Shown here: piece after piece, positions 37,500-49,276 of the stretch
Numbering within the stretch: the stretch's first letter is position 1
How the letters are laid out: each line of letters opens with the position of its first letter
Origin: Saturnia japonica
Taxonomy: Eukaryota > Arthropoda > Insecta > Lepidoptera > Saturniidae
Direction: 5' to 3'
Length of the DNA stretch: 64,000 nt
NCBI GenBank assembly: GCA_033032175.1
Contig: CM065310.1
Span: forward strand, 4,216,001 to 4,280,000
Notes under the pieces: model-generated
What the model saw: only the letters and a program-made list of their open reading frames with translations
Database searches by the model: none
Told to the model about the DNA's origin: nothing
Translations under genes and position numbers: made by a program

Positions 37500-37966
37500 A
37501 ATATCGCAAAAATAAAACTTGAAGCGGTAAAATAGGGTATGAAAGTTTGTATGGGGAATCCAGCATTTCTCAAATTAGCGATATAAAAATATTTATTGCT
37601 TTTGGTAAGAAATGTAGTGTTCCGCGTTTCTGAAAAATTATCCCTCAAGGCAGTACAAAGGGGGATGATTTCAGATATTATATTACCTTTGTATCTATAG
37701 TAAGTATATACTAAACCGTTGACAGATTTTAGATATTTGTCGGAGCGATATGCTGGTTATTATTAATATTATAAATGTGAAAGTTTGTATGCTTGGTACT
37801 CAGTCACACAAAAACAGCTTGTCCAGCTGTTGTGTGCTAAAGCCGGTCCGATTTAGTTGAAATATGGCACACGGATAGTTTATAACCTGGACACATAATA
37901 TATTTTATCTCGGTAAATAGCAAAATCAGAAGTCCACGCAGACGAATTTGAGGGCAGAAGCTAGTT
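37500..37966 (+). repeat. Helitron-like repeats, type D
   Basis: Two parts: GGGTATGAAAGTTTGTATGG (about 37530) with TTATCCCTCAAGGCAGTACA, and from 37760 AATATTATAAATGTGAAAGT, CCGGTCCGATTTAGTTGAAA, ending GAATTTGAGGGCAGAAGCTAG|T at about 37965. Confidence 0.58.
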
Positions 37967-37969
37967 AAG

Positions 37970-39105
37970 AATAATCGTAACTTTATAGTAATTGGATTAT
38001 TTTTGGTAAAATTTGTTGTAGATAGAGACACACTTAATTTACCTGTATACAATCAGAGAAGTAAACAGAAAATGGTAATAAAATTATTTCTTATTTCTAA
38101 TCTGTAACGAGGTTTCACACCTAAAACTACAGGGATAAATAATTATGGTACGTATTATTTACAAAGTTTACAAAATTTAAATTTATAAAAATTACATTAA
38201 AATATAAATATTTTGTAAACGATTTGTACGTTTTTAAAACACGCTAGTTAGTAAGTATTCAATTACGTTGTTTTTATCCATTTAATTTAAATAAGTGAAT
38301 TGCTCTGTATTAGATTTATTTCATGAAAAAAAAAATGATAAAGAAAGATAGAAAAAACTCAATTACTCAATACAAAAAACTAAAGGCCACGATAATTATT
38401 AAACACTCTTTTGAATACTGAAAATGTACGAAAAATCCTTTTTATCCTCAAAAGCTCTGGGGACATACGAAATAACTTCAATTAAATTAAAAGCTTCCGA
38501 AATTGCCACGCAGTGGAGACTGTTAGAACTTTTTAATTAAAATGTATTTCTGTGTCCGCCCGATGGCCGTCTCGCCTTGCTTATAATACTACGTGATGAC
38601 GTTGCTAATGTTGTCATCTGCTGCGTATGATCGTCAAAAAGCGATAAAGTTTCGCCAAAGCTTAGTTCACTCACGGTTTCATTAACGTAAGACTAACGAG
38701 CCGGGCCGGCGATCGACATTTATTTCGTACGTGTATGGATTTTAAACGGTATATATGGCACGTGACCTTCAATATTGACCATAGAATATGAATTATATTT
38801 AAATAAATTAAAAAAAAAAACACCTGCCGTATTTTGGGTGTGCCGTTGGCGATTTATTTTACGACGCTGGTTCCATAAATATAAGGTATGAGGGTTCGAG
38901 AAAAACTTCTTTGTAATTAAGTATTACAATATTGTTACTGGGGCCGTCATGAATTGAAAACAATTCACAATCACGACGAAACCAAAAATAGCTTAAGTAC
39001 ATAAAGGGCTTTCATAATTCATACAACTCACAGTATTGAAATCACATGAATATTGTGGATATTAATTGAAACATTGTTATTTTTAAACAAATCTGTATAA
39101 ATCAA
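37970..39105. other. AT-rich DNA without recognised features
   Basis: Nothing recognised. A short less AT-rich patch at 38545-38745 carries no coding signature. Confidence 0.5.
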
Positions 39106-39109
39106 AGAT

Positions 39110-39330
39110 AAATTTTGTTTATTTGTCTGACCGCGCTAATCTCAAACTACTAGTTATATATGAAAAATGCTTTTTTTGCATTTTATAGCCTATGCATTGA
39201 GGAAGGTTATAATAATAGGCTATCTAACATCACACTACGGCCCTTAGGAGCGGAACATTTACCATACAAAGTGTGGAGTCAGAATGTAAGCTAAGCGAGA
39301 ACGAAATAATAGTTCGAGCAGCTATGTGGC
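39110..39330 (+). mobile_element. Helitron type B 5' part
   Basis: TGTCTGACCGCGCTAATCTC, TTATAGCCTATGCATTGAGG, CATCACACTACGGCCCTTAG and GAGCGGAAC follow type B order. The 3' end is lost near 39330. Confidence 0.6.
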
Positions 39331-40079
39331 GTGGCCCAGGGTATAGGGCCAGGGTAGGTCGGGTTGGCCGAAAGACGAGAACCGAACATTAACCAAGAAA
39401 GGTCAAAATATTAATGCCTAAACTAAAAATATTCTTTACGCCGGACTGAGTTTTCTATCAGTAAATTAAAATAAAATAAAAATATTTTAATAAGAAGCTT
39501 TTTTGTCAATATTAGAATATCTTTAAAGGCTTGTAGGGCGTATGAAAATTAATTATGTTAAATTCTCCTTTCTCAATATTTTTATTTTCGCAAGTAGCCT
39601 TTAAAATTATTGAAATAATTAATAAAAGCTTGTTTTTAAAAGTGTTTTATTAATGCTTTTTTTCGTATTCCTCATTGCGAATCCCTTCATTTGATATCCA
39701 TATCATGGAGGTCATCATTATAATAATTATGTAGAATGACGTCACCTAGCTAACCATGCATTGTCATCCAAAATAAACGTGTATGCAAAACTTTAGCTCA
39801 ATCAGTTGGGGATAACTGTCTTAAAATTTAGTTGCAGGATTAGACCCGTACTAACAAAGCAAGTGTTAAAAGAGCTAGCAAAAATTAAGCGTTTGTTAAA
39901 CCGCGTGGTTCAGCTACTTATATATTACACAAAGTAAATGAATACAATACACTCAAATTGATACGTACAATTACTATCAAATTACAAACACCGGAATACG
40001 CAATGAAAACCATTTCAACTAACAAATGAAATATTATCGAACATAACAAATCAACACGTTTCATACAAAACACACGTAA

Positions 40080-40300
40080 CCGGCAACGTTCCGTCATCGG
40101 GTTATCCTCAACAATACAAGATAACATTTCGCAATGGCACCGGTCCAGTGTTGCGCAAACCGACGTGACGTCACCGGCCTCGGTTCCGGCTTCACTTTCG
40201 CGAAACACTTTCACCGCTGCGCTCGACCGCTGGCCCATGTCGACGTGCTCCGCTATTGTCATTCGCATCGCGGTTACCGACAGCCAGGCCGTGTGTCGAT
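40080..40300 (-). promoter_or_regulatory. CpG-rich block with a TGACGTCA site; possible promoter or first exon
   Basis: GC-rich sequence with many CG dinucleotides and a palindromic CRE-like TGACGTCA at 40166-40173. A minus-strand frame from an ATG at 40268 (MRMTIAEHVDMGQRSSAAVK...) runs 116 codons, but its last third is AT-rich and looks like read-through into non-coding DNA. If real, only the first 50-60 codons would be exon. No family was recognised. Confidence 0.35.
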
Positions 40301-41039
40301 ATGTTTATTTATTAAGCACATTACACGATCTACTCAAACAATTGGATCATTATCAACATAAAGTCAGAAACGAAAAAATTACACTATACTAAGACGAAAA
40401 TCATTAACTCTTTTAACCTGGGTGACAAGAGACCTTTGGTAAAATCGAAGTCATCAACATAATGATGATATAAATTATACAAGTAGGTGCTTGGAAGTCA
40501 AAAACGACCCGAAACTATGACATTCTCTCAAAACCGTAATTTCTATTTCTCAATATTGCCCAATGAAAATAGATCGTTTTATATAAACTTTATAGGTTCA
40601 TAAAAAGTCTTTCTCTCATAACGAAGTTGCCGGAACGCACCTATAGGTTGCTTTGCGACACATTTTCAACTTTAGAGTGAAAGCTAACCCAGGAGGCGGG
40701 AATTAGAAAATGTCCTGCCGTTATGCTAATGGTTTCTTCATGATGTTTCCGTAAGAACATTCATTCCTCGAGAGCATTGGATTTGATCATACGTAGATTG
40801 ACACATGTCAGACAGTTCAGTGAACCGTCATACAAAGATTATAAATGAAACAAAAATAAATAAAATTCATCATGCTATGTAAAGAAAAAAAATTGAAACC
40901 ACTTAACAAAATATGACACATACAGATCGCAAAGATTTGTACTCGTCAAGTGAACTAAAAGAATAAAGCTATTTTTGTGCATTTCGAATACGAAATAATA
41001 GAAAGTTTGGACATAAACAAGTTATTTGCCGCATATTTT

Positions 41040-41420
41040 AAACAAAATCAACAATGTTTTATTCAATATAGGCCCTAAGAAAGCCCTCATGCCTTCGACT
41101 AACATCCCCCAGTCATCGAACAGAACCGGAGAGAAACTCGATCGGGTTTATCAACATTTTGGATAAATTGTTTGGATTTATTATCATTACCAGTGGAAGA
41201 ACAGAGAGGGAATCAATTTCAGAGATCACTGTCATTCAAGTAAAGATCGACAACAAAACTTACTTAACATTATTCATAAATTTATTATCCGGTAAATCGG
41301 TAATCAGCTTTGGAAGTTTATTGTAAAACCTAATACAATTACGCAAAAAAACTTTTATTTGTCTCACTAAGTTTAAAAGATGGAATATAATTAAGGAAGT
41401 CCCGTAAAAACTGTTTACTG
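41040..41420 (-). mobile_element. LINE 3' end, lepidopteran family also at 53325 and 55685
   Basis: The minus strand encodes RNCIRFYNKLPKLITDLPDN and KFMNNVK, the C-terminus of a LINE ORF2, followed by the 3' UTR (GTTTCTCTCCGGTTCTG ... CCTATATTGAATAAAAC). The 3' UTR is shared with 53325-53450 and 55685-55825 and, more weakly, with 1795-1880. Confidence 0.72.
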
Positions 41421-41794
41421 GGTAAGGGTAGTCCCATTTTTATATCATTTGCGCAATCATTTGCAAGCTACACCAAAATCATTGAAGTCGGTTTTCTTTC
41501 TTGTTAAAAATGGTTTTGTTTAGAAACGGGTTAAACCGCGAAATGTGCTGGATTGAAAAATGTACTCGTGATTTCGTAATAGAATCAGATTATTAATAAA
41601 TATAATTAACAGGACATAAAAGTACGGATCAGATAATAACAGTCCGCTGACTGCTTCTTTTTAACTTAATATGAAATCAAGTTGTTAGCACAGCTTTGTT
41701 TCATTACTTAGAGGATAAAAGCGAACTAAAGCTGTCAAAATCTTCGCACGTAGATTTACTTATATATTATTTGCTTATGTTAACTTATGTTATA

Positions 41795-42444
41795 CTAGCT
41801 GTGCCCCTCGGTTTCACCCGAGTTTTTATCCAACAAATACCGCGCCGCCAATGCGACGGACCCGTGTAGTCTATCATAATTGTTATCACTTCCCGCAAGT
41901 ACAAATTATTTTAATTTTTCATTTTCTCCTAAACTATGTGTCCTAATTAGATACTATAAAAGGAAAAATTTAAATTGTCTTTATGTTGAAATAACTTTGT
42001 TCGTAAGGATTAATATGATAAGCCTTAAAATAAAGCTCAAAATCAATTTTTAATCTTCAAGTTAAAAACTCGCAAAATACCTTATTGTGGCTTATGCTAT
42101 TAAGAAATAGGCATATGTTATCGGAGACTTTTTTTAGATTTACTAAAGAACAATATTTTTGTAGAATATTATATTTACGTATCACTAACCATTACGCCAG
42201 CGCATGCGGATAAAGCAGTTCGGGAACACTTTCACTTCGACTTACTTAAACAAAAAGCAATATTTAAGGCTAGCTGAGAGGTTTAGCTTAGTTCCAGATA
42301 GCCTATACTATTCTTCGTGCATCTGGCTATCATATACAAAAAGAATTATTCGAATCCAACTGCTACCAGTTGTCCAGAGATTACCATGTTTAAACAAACA
42401 AACAAAAAAACTCGTCCGCTTTACTAAATTATTAATAGTATAGA
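41795..42444 (-). mobile_element. Complete Helitron-like element (650 bp)
   Basis: On the minus strand it starts TCTATACTATTAATAA at 42444, contains AAACATGGTAATCTCTGGA near 42390, and ends with ACCGAGGGGCACAGCTAG at 41795. It sits between A and T, the Helitron target rule. The hairpin near the 3' end, CGGGTGAAACCGAGGGGC, is typical of lepidopteran Helitrons. No Rep/helicase is encoded, so the copy is non-autonomous. Confidence 0.8.
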
Positions 42445-42494
42445 TATACACGGACTGACCTCGGAACACGACAAACCAAAAGAAAATTATAGAG

Positions 42495-42700
42495 GGTTTT
42501 TTTCTTTCTCACTGACTCTACTGTTAGCCTAAGGGGCCCTAAAGAAATAGAGCCACTGATGGCTTTGACAGCTTCACCAGGCTTGGGGGCGAACGCTTAA
42601 GGCATTCAGCCGCGAAAGCGTGAGCAACATGCGCACAAAGGTGCCAAAGTGGCCGGACGTCGGCTTGGGCTATTACCACGATTGTGAAGAGGTCGCGAAC
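42495..42700 (+). repeat. Unclassified GC-richer repeat J, copy 1
   Basis: TGACTCTACTGTTAGCCTAA, GGGGCCCTAAAGAAATAGAG and TGACAGCTTCACCAGGCTTG. The same block is at 43765-43870 (plus) and 55405-55495 (minus). No terminal repeats or coding capacity are evident. Confidence 0.5.
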
Positions 42701-42950
42701 TGACTAATTCCCTATCTGTAGAAAATTCGAGCTAAACTAACGCATACATATAACACGCCCTGCCTCCTGGGAGAAAGGAATGAACATGTGTATATGTATT
42801 TAGTATTCTGGAAACATAATCCAAAGTAACTATCGTAAAAAAAGAAAAAAAAGGTCCCTTACAGAATCTATGTACTTATGTGGTGTCCTTTTTGTTTTCT
42901 ATAATAGGGATTTTTATATTGTTAACACAAATCTGAAAAGTGAGTAAAAG

Positions 42951-42979
42951 AAGGTCGATTTTTTGGAAAAATCGACCTT
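42951..42979. repeat. Perfect 13-bp hairpin with 3-nt loop
   Basis: AAGGTCGATTTTT (42951-42963), loop TGG, and AAAAATCGACCTT (42967-42979). Further TCGAT blocks follow to 43035. Confidence 0.8.
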
Positions 42980-43384
42980 TTAGACCTCGATTTATTGTGA
43001 ATCGATACATCAGAGTTTAATTCAAATCGATCTTTTTCGGAATGAATTGCCTAGCAGCGATGCAGCACTCGACTTGCTTGCGTGATTATGCAACCTAGGG
43101 TGACCACTTATTAATATGATTTATTAAATAGATGTAAGGTCAACTCATATTGGAAAGTTCCAAATTCTCTGAAACTGTACATTTTTTAACTTTATGTAAA
43201 CTTTCAATAATCATCATTTTACAAACCAGTTTCAAAGTTTCAGTCAATAGAACTAAAGAGCTATTTTATAGCATTTTTATCGAACAAATGTTCGACGTGA
43301 TTTTATAAATTGATATAACTTTTTTATTTATGAACTTATTGAAGTAAAACCAACACTAAATGTAAAGTGAACCTTACCAAAATA

Positions 43385-43470
43385 TATTAGTTGAAACTGT
43401 ATCCAAATCAGTTAAGCCGTTTCTGAGATTAGCGCGCACAAACGTTGGCAAACAGACAAACACAAAAATT
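43385..43470. repeat. Helitron-like repeat fragment
   Basis: AACTGTATCCAAATCAGTTA, AGCCGTTTCTGAGATTAGCG and CGCACAAACG resemble the inner part of type B copies. The orientation is unclear. Confidence 0.35.
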
Positions 43471-43589
43471 CTAACAATCATTGTTTTGGGTTCTGCTGCG
43501 TTGATAAAGGCCCCCAATAACAGTTTTCTCATATATATTCTATGTACAGACATCGATCAGCTACGCTTTTATTATATGTATAGATTGTC

Positions 43590-43765
43590 AACTTGCTGTG
43601 CCCGCGGCTCCGCACACGTTTACTACAGAATTATTGTATATGTAGATATTGTGACATATTATATAAGAGCAAAGTATTTAAGGAGTAAAACAAAAAAAAT
43701 GATTAAAATCTATGAAGTAGTTTTTGCGTTAATCGCGCACAACGGCAATTTTTTTTTTTTTTTAG
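43590..43765 (-). repeat. Helitron-like repeat, type F
   Basis: TGCTGTGCCCGCGGCTCCGC, ACACGTTTACTACAGAATTA, TTAAGGAGTAAAACAAAAAA and GTTAATCGCGCACAACGGCA are the inverse of 62175-62394. Confidence 0.55.
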
Positions 43766-43870
43766 TACTGACTACACTGTTAGCCTTAAGGGCCCTATCC
43801 AAAAACAGAGCCGCTGCGGCTTTTACAGCTTCACCGGACTTAGGGCACAACGGCAAACCTCTTTAATTTT
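43765..43870 (+). repeat. Unclassified repeat J, copy 2
   Basis: CTGACTACACTGTTAGCCTT, AAGGGCCCTATCCAAAAACA and TTTACAGCTTCACCGGACTT match copy 1. It follows a type F Helitron fragment. Confidence 0.5.
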
Positions 43871-44024
43871 ATTTATACAGATAGGTAAGCATGATCTATA
43901 CTTTTTTCTTCCAAATTTTCTCCATCCATTTTTCCGAAGACCTAGTAAAGGGGTTCTCAGTTTCTAATAATCAACTAATCTACTTGATTATTATGATTAG
44001 CTTTTTTATAGTACTGTTTTAAAT

Positions 44025-44230
44025 GTAAGTGATGATGGCATTGTACTCGCTGGTAAGAACATTACAATCCAAAAACAAACGGCCCGGCGACCATACTTCG
44101 CCGGTCGTCGTCGTCATGCCGGCCTGCAAGCATCTTGATATGCTGGCTGATCCCGAAATACAATCATTCAAAAGAAAGCTACTCTGGTTTATCACTATAT
44201 GTATGGTGGTCTCGGCAAATATCACGTTTT
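44025..44230 (+). repeat. Single arm of the foldback family
   Basis: CTGGTAAGAACATTACAATCC, CGTCGTCATGCCGGCCTGCA, TGGCTGATCCCGAAATACAA and ATATGTATGGTGGTCTCGGC. It directly precedes a type A Helitron. Confidence 0.6.
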
Positions 44231-44288
44231 TTTTTTTTCGCAAGGGACTAATATTGAGGGAAAACTGTTTCTATACTAAAATATGGCT

Positions 44289-44827
44289 AAATCCTATATA
44301 TAATAATTACAATAATACAATTAATAGAATTGAAGTGTCTGTTTGTAATGTCAAAATAACCGTTTTTTACTAAATGCATATGAAAGTATAAGCGATATAT
44401 ATAAAAAAACACCCATTTTTTTAATTTTTGTCTGTCTGTTTGTTCCGGGTAATCTCCGAAACGGTTGGACCGATTTTGACAGCACTTTCACTGATAGATG
44501 GCTGATGTTATAAGGAGTAATTTAAGCTACTTTTATTTTAGAAAAGAATTAAGGTTCTGCACAAATGAAAAAAAAACTAGTCATGGTGAATCGATTCGGG
44601 CGCATAAATAGCTTATGCTGAGTAAACCATAACATATATAGCAAATTAATGTAGTACAAAGTTATAGGTATTAAAAAGACCTACAAAAAAGTCCAGGACA
44701 GTATACATCTATCTTCCAAGGAACACCCACAATAAGCATTTTTGTCTTTAAAATAGCCGGGAGCGGGGGAGCAAGATTCGCGCGGGCATTCTGTAGTCCA
44801 CGTGAGCGAAGCCACGAGCACAGCTAG
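44289..44827 (+). mobile_element. Helitron-like element, type A
   Basis: The type A core is complete (ACAATTAATAGAATTGAAGT, TCCGGGTAATCTCCGAAACG, GAGCGGGGGAGCAAGATTCG), ending GAGCACAGCTAG|T at 44827. The 5' edge is less certain because the TCTATA start is degraded. Confidence 0.78.
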
Positions 44828-44884
44828 TTTTTAAATAAATCCAATGTAATCAAGCACCGATTAACGTATTTACACTAAAAAACG

Positions 44885-45012
44885 AATTTTGGAAAAATCA
44901 CACGTGAGATTAGGGGGGAGGGATCGAGCTAAATCCCACGAAATCTCAACAAAGGGAGAAGGGGCTCGAAATATCGCAAAAACCACCTCACGTAATTAAT
45001 GGATGTCCCATG
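44885..45012. mobile_element. MITE fragment, one terminus kept
   Basis: The right end CCTCACGTAATTAATGGATG followed by TCCC matches that of the 61872 element. The left end is reduced to ACACGTGAGATTAGG. The interior shares AAATATCGCAAAAACCACC with the 61872 copy (GAAAAATCGCCAAAATCACC). Confidence 0.55.
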
Positions 45013-45312
45013 TATGTAACGAATAGACATGTGGCGCAATATACAAACTTGTAGTCGGGTCAATCATCGTAAAACATATCTCTCAACCAAATCAAGTTGT
45101 TTAATATTAACACGATAAACGCAATAAATACTCTCTCATTCCACAACATCGGACTGATGAATTCGACATGTCTAAAACCATTCAAAGTCGCGTTTGCATC
45201 GATATTGCATACGATTTACTGACAGAAGCGAGGTAATTGATGTCTTGACATAAACAACGACAGACGATGCATTGCAACTTGTCAAACGTACGTGGCTGAC
45301 ATTTAGATGAAA

Positions 45313-45806
45313 TCTATACAATTAATAAAATTGAAGTGTCTGTTTGTAATGTCGAAATAACAGCTTTTTACTAAATGCATATGAAAATACATACGATACC
45401 TATAAAACAAAACCAATTTTTTAAATTTTTGTGTCTGTTTGTTCCGGGTAATCTCCGAAACGGTTAGACCGATTTTGACGGGACTTTCACTGATAGATAG
45501 CTGATGTTACAGGTTTAGGCTACTTTTATTTTAGAAAAAGAATTAGGGTTCCCGAACAAATAAAAAAAACTGGTCATGATGAATCAATTCGGGCACTTAA
45601 ATGGCTTACGCTGAGTAAATTATAATAGATATAGAAATTTAATCTACCTACATAATTGTAATAAAAGAGCTAAAAAAAGTCAGGGAAAGTATACGTCTAT
45701 CTTTTAAGGAACATCCACAATAATCATTTTTGTCTTTAAAATAGCCGGGACCGGGGGAGCAAGGGCATTCTGTAATCCACGTGAGCGAAGCCATGAACAC
45801 AGCTAG
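45313..45806 (+). mobile_element. Helitron-like element, type A, full length
   Basis: Starts TCTATACAATTAATAAAATT and ends CCATGAACACAGCTAG. It contains the same core in the same order as the copy ending 500 bp upstream, in the same orientation. Confidence 0.82.
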
Positions 45807-46469
45807 CGTATCATATAAACGTATAGTCTTTAAAATATAATATAGTCTCCGAAATACACAGAGATATATGTATCCAATGCATTTGTATTCATAAGTTCGT
45901 TGAGAAGGGTTCCATCCAACCAAATCTTTCATTGAATTTATGCGAATTGAAACAAACCCTGTTAAACTAAAGGTCACCTTTTTTATTAAGATTTTTATGT
46001 AAAAATACCATCCAAATTGCCGACATATTCCGGTAGATTTATGAAAAAAAAATCTTTTCATATTAACTTTTTCCTGGCGATTAAAAAAAGAAAGAAAGAA
46101 AAAAGCATTTATTCGACAATAACACCACACAACCCACACATTTTTAATATAAAACAAAACAAACAAATTGACACAATAAATGAAGTTTTGCAAGGGTCGA
46201 ATAGGTTCCTGCCTCAGCATAATGCTGCAGGTCTACAAGCGCAAGCACTGCAGCGCTGATATTCACAGGGCCTGTAGGCGTGTACAACCTCACGGACGAA
46301 TTAACACAACAATTTTAATTATTTAAACTAAACAATCGTAACTTCATAAAAATAAACAACAAATATGCTATAATAAATAAACTCCTAACTGTATACTGCA
46401 CATTGTTTTAATAGGTATATTTATCTTAATACTCTTATTTACCTTGTATTTCCTGTATTATTTTCGTGT

Positions 46470-47400
46470 ATACTATGTCTGTTATTTTTTTAATATCCTA
46501 CTATCTACGCAAAATCGCCACTCACCATTTTTCTTAGGTGTGATGAGAACTGGAAATAGCCAAGAACAATCACATTTCTCTATTACATTCCACTGTAACG
46601 TTTTATCAACTTCATCAATTAAAGCCCTTTGTTTAATTGGTGTAGTATCTCCAGGTATCAATCCTATGATAAACTAGATCTGTGAGACCTAATTTACCTT
46701 TGTTCTCAAATGAAATATTTTTAAATTTTTCAATAATATTATTAGCAATTAATTTTTCCGATTCAGAAAGATAGTTATAATCTAAAACTTTCTTCTCCTT
46801 TATACCTTGAATTAAATATTTATTATTTTTACATAAATTATCCAGAATGACTTTTGGAAGTTAATTAAATTTTTTCCAAAAGCCAATACCTAAAATCAAT
46901 GAAGGATGAATATCTAGAAATACATAAGCTTTCACTAATTGTATTTAATTATTAAAACCTATAGGTAAATCAAAGTACCCTATAGATTTACAACTTTGAT
47001 TATTTGCCGTAGATACTGTGATTCGAGCCTGACTTCAATAAAGAAAATCCTAACTTTAATATTTGTAAATAAGAGTCATTGCCTAAAACAGTTATTGAAC
47101 TACCACTACTACTGCACAACAATATAGACCTTTTATTAATATATCGATTAATAACATATACTAGTAGTAGTATATAACATATACTATACTGCTTTTTTGA
47201 ATTAGAACCTTTATTATTACATCTAGGACGATTTGTTGCTTTAAAAATGTTCATACCACATCGATAACAGATTATTATTTTTGGTCCTTTACAGTTTCCT
47301 AAATTATGGCCATTACATATACATCTAGGACAGTAGTCAGCGTGTCTAGATATAATACAATCATATCCCATACGTACACTTCGAGATAGATTGCCCACCA
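46470..47400 (-). mobile_element. Gypsy-like LTR retrotransposon relic (gag zinc knuckle, protease, start of RT)
   Basis: Reading down the minus strand: a Cys/His-rich gag-like stretch (CPRCICNGHNLGNCKG, then CYRCG) at about 47350-47250; a region consistent with a retropepsin end (ARITVSTANNQ, YFDLPIGFN) near 47010; LILGIGFWKKFN near 46880; and the RT N-terminus (DTWRYYTN... then ECNREM and KNGEWRFCVDSR) at 46650-46470. The last motif is the conserved opening of Gypsy-type RT. Stops and frameshifts are frequent, the RT core, RNase H and integrase are missing, and no LTRs were found. It directly abuts a LINE C-terminus on its 5' side. Confidence 0.7.
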
Positions 47401-47429
47401 CTTGAGAATAAAATATTTAGATACCTACT

Positions 47430-48090
47430 GAGCCAACATAATTGAATTGCATAGTAAATTTGTTCTTGCAACAATAACAAATATTTTTTCAATTTAGCTT
47501 TGAAGTTGAAACGAATCGTCGCGACGGGGTAATATTTCGAATAGGCGGTGGTATGTTGCTCCAGCACTTAGTGGTTGCATATGTAAAAGAACCACGAAAA
47601 GCTACAGTTTTATGACGTGGTATAGCAAATACGTGCGAGCAGTATCTATTTTCATGGTGGGGTCACATAAACTTATTTTAAAGGTAACTTGGACTTTTAG
47701 TAGACATTATATCAAAGAGCATGCTAGCCAAATATAGTCCTCCTCGCTTCCATTTATAACAGTTTAGATTTACTTATAAATGGTGTGATGTGCGAACGTG
47801 GTGGGACCTTATAACAAAAACGCACACAGGCATTCACAGGCATACGGGCCGGAAACAACATCACGATAATTTAGCTTGGAAAGGACAATAGATTCACAGA
47901 ACTGTAGTCCGAGGTCCTCACTTAAATATGGTCTGATTTTGTACAGCATCTTAAGACGATAGAAACAGTTTCTTACACAGTTATTAATATGTTTTACGAA
48001 CCTCAATGAACTGCCAAAAATTAGCACAAGGCTTCTGGCATCATGAACAAGTTGCACGGGTTCATTGTTAACTACAATGTACAATTACGA
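47430..48090 (-). mobile_element. Non-LTR retrotransposon (Jockey/CR1-like) RT C-terminal fragment
   Basis: The first part (48084-47820) encodes VQLVHDARSLVLIFGSSL, HINNCVRNCFYRLKMLYKI and VLSKLNYRDVV, the region after the catalytic palm of a LINE reverse transcriptase. After frameshifts it continues as LYLASMLFDIMSTKSPSYL (about 47750), FRGSFTYATTKCW and FKAKLKKYLLLLQ (about 47480). Only the C-terminal third survives, as is usual for 5'-truncated LINE copies. No polyA tail is visible because the Gypsy-like relic follows at once. Confidence 0.8.
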
Positions 48091-48099
48091 ACACAACGA

Positions 48100-49265
48100 A
48101 CAGATCGGTCGAGCCGTTCTCAAGTGATGATCTCTCTCATACATGCAGCAATTGATTTTTATTTGTATAGATTTTGAAATTATACATTAACTTCAATTAC
48201 AGTAATATTTTAATAATGCATGTGGCTTACCCCAAATTATTAAAAATAGCCACGACAATTTACCTAACAATGCCACATCGGTGCAAGCCGAAGGTATACT
48301 GTAAAAGAAAAGCCGAGTAAGGAAAAAACATACTTTTAACATGCCACGCTACTTGACGCAAGAGATAAGGAACTCTAATTATTGTCAATATTTGGGAAAT
48401 CGAGATGTGCTCGATGTCTAAAAAAAACCTATCTAGGCAAACTTGGAATGTAAAACATTATCTCAATACAAAATTTAATTTGGAGCTGCTTTCAATAAAA
48501 CAATTACATATACTATTTATTTATACACATTATTATGTATTTAATATTACTACATTAATTACATTTTAATCAATTTGCACAGAATTCGTCCTCTACTGAA
48601 ACGCGATATCTCGACGCCCTCCAAACAATCCTTTAAACCTTGATAACTTTGAACTCTGTTTGTTTATCACTCATTTATACCTACCATAGTATCATATATT
48701 TTGTTTGCTCCAATAATGTTCATTTAGTTTAAAGGATGACCTACTTTCTTATACGTTAGATAGTGGATTGGATATGAATGGTCCATACCTTTTGCGATAA
48801 ACGGTACCAATTCATTTAAGATACACCCCCGAAGACGTTTTAAATCTTTTTGGTTTTATTTAGTGGCAATGTGTTTATCATCAATTCTGCGAATGACATT
48901 TTTTTCTAGTTATTCTTGTTGTGCGTGTGTGTGTGTGCGAGAGTGTGTACAACACGTGAAATTCCGTAAAAAAAAAAAAGTTATATAAAGCCAAATAACC
49001 AAATAATTACATCTTTCCCAAAAGGCAAATGTGCCACAGAACTAGAGTCAAGACTTCAATTCCATAAACAATTTATGTCAAGTGGACAGATTGATAGACT
49101 GGGGTTGGGTTTGAGAAAGAAAAAGGATGACCGAGACACGTTCTATTTTAGAACGGGTATCTAAAGCAGCATTAACAGGCCAAATCTGGCTTGGCAGGGA
49201 GGGTATCGCGGGCAGTCAAGGTGAGCGCTGATGTGCATCATAAGGGGGCCCCTTAAACCTACACC
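48100..49265. other. Intergenic DNA
   Basis: Mostly AT-rich, with the GT microsatellite. The GC-richer 49170-49268 continues across the hAT-like insertion at 49950-50020. It is an unidentified older sequence that the element split. Confidence 0.5.
48918..48950 (+). repeat. GT microsatellite
   Basis: TTGTGCGTGTGTGTGTGTGC followed by GAGAGTGTG. Confidence 0.75.
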
Positions 49266-49276
49266 TGGGTCGCAAG

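Noticed and set aside
43486..43866. 126-codon plus-strand frame
   Set aside because: It crosses a type F Helitron fragment and repeat J. The frame is not conserved between copies.
45648..46220. 190-codon minus-strand frame
   Set aside because: It runs across the 3' end of a type A Helitron and adjoining AT-rich DNA, so it is a composite of repeat and chance sequence.
47160..47200. Short TAG/TATA repeats as a possible CRISPR-like or regulatory array
   Set aside because: They are simple AT-rich repetition within the Gypsy-like relic, with no regular spacers.
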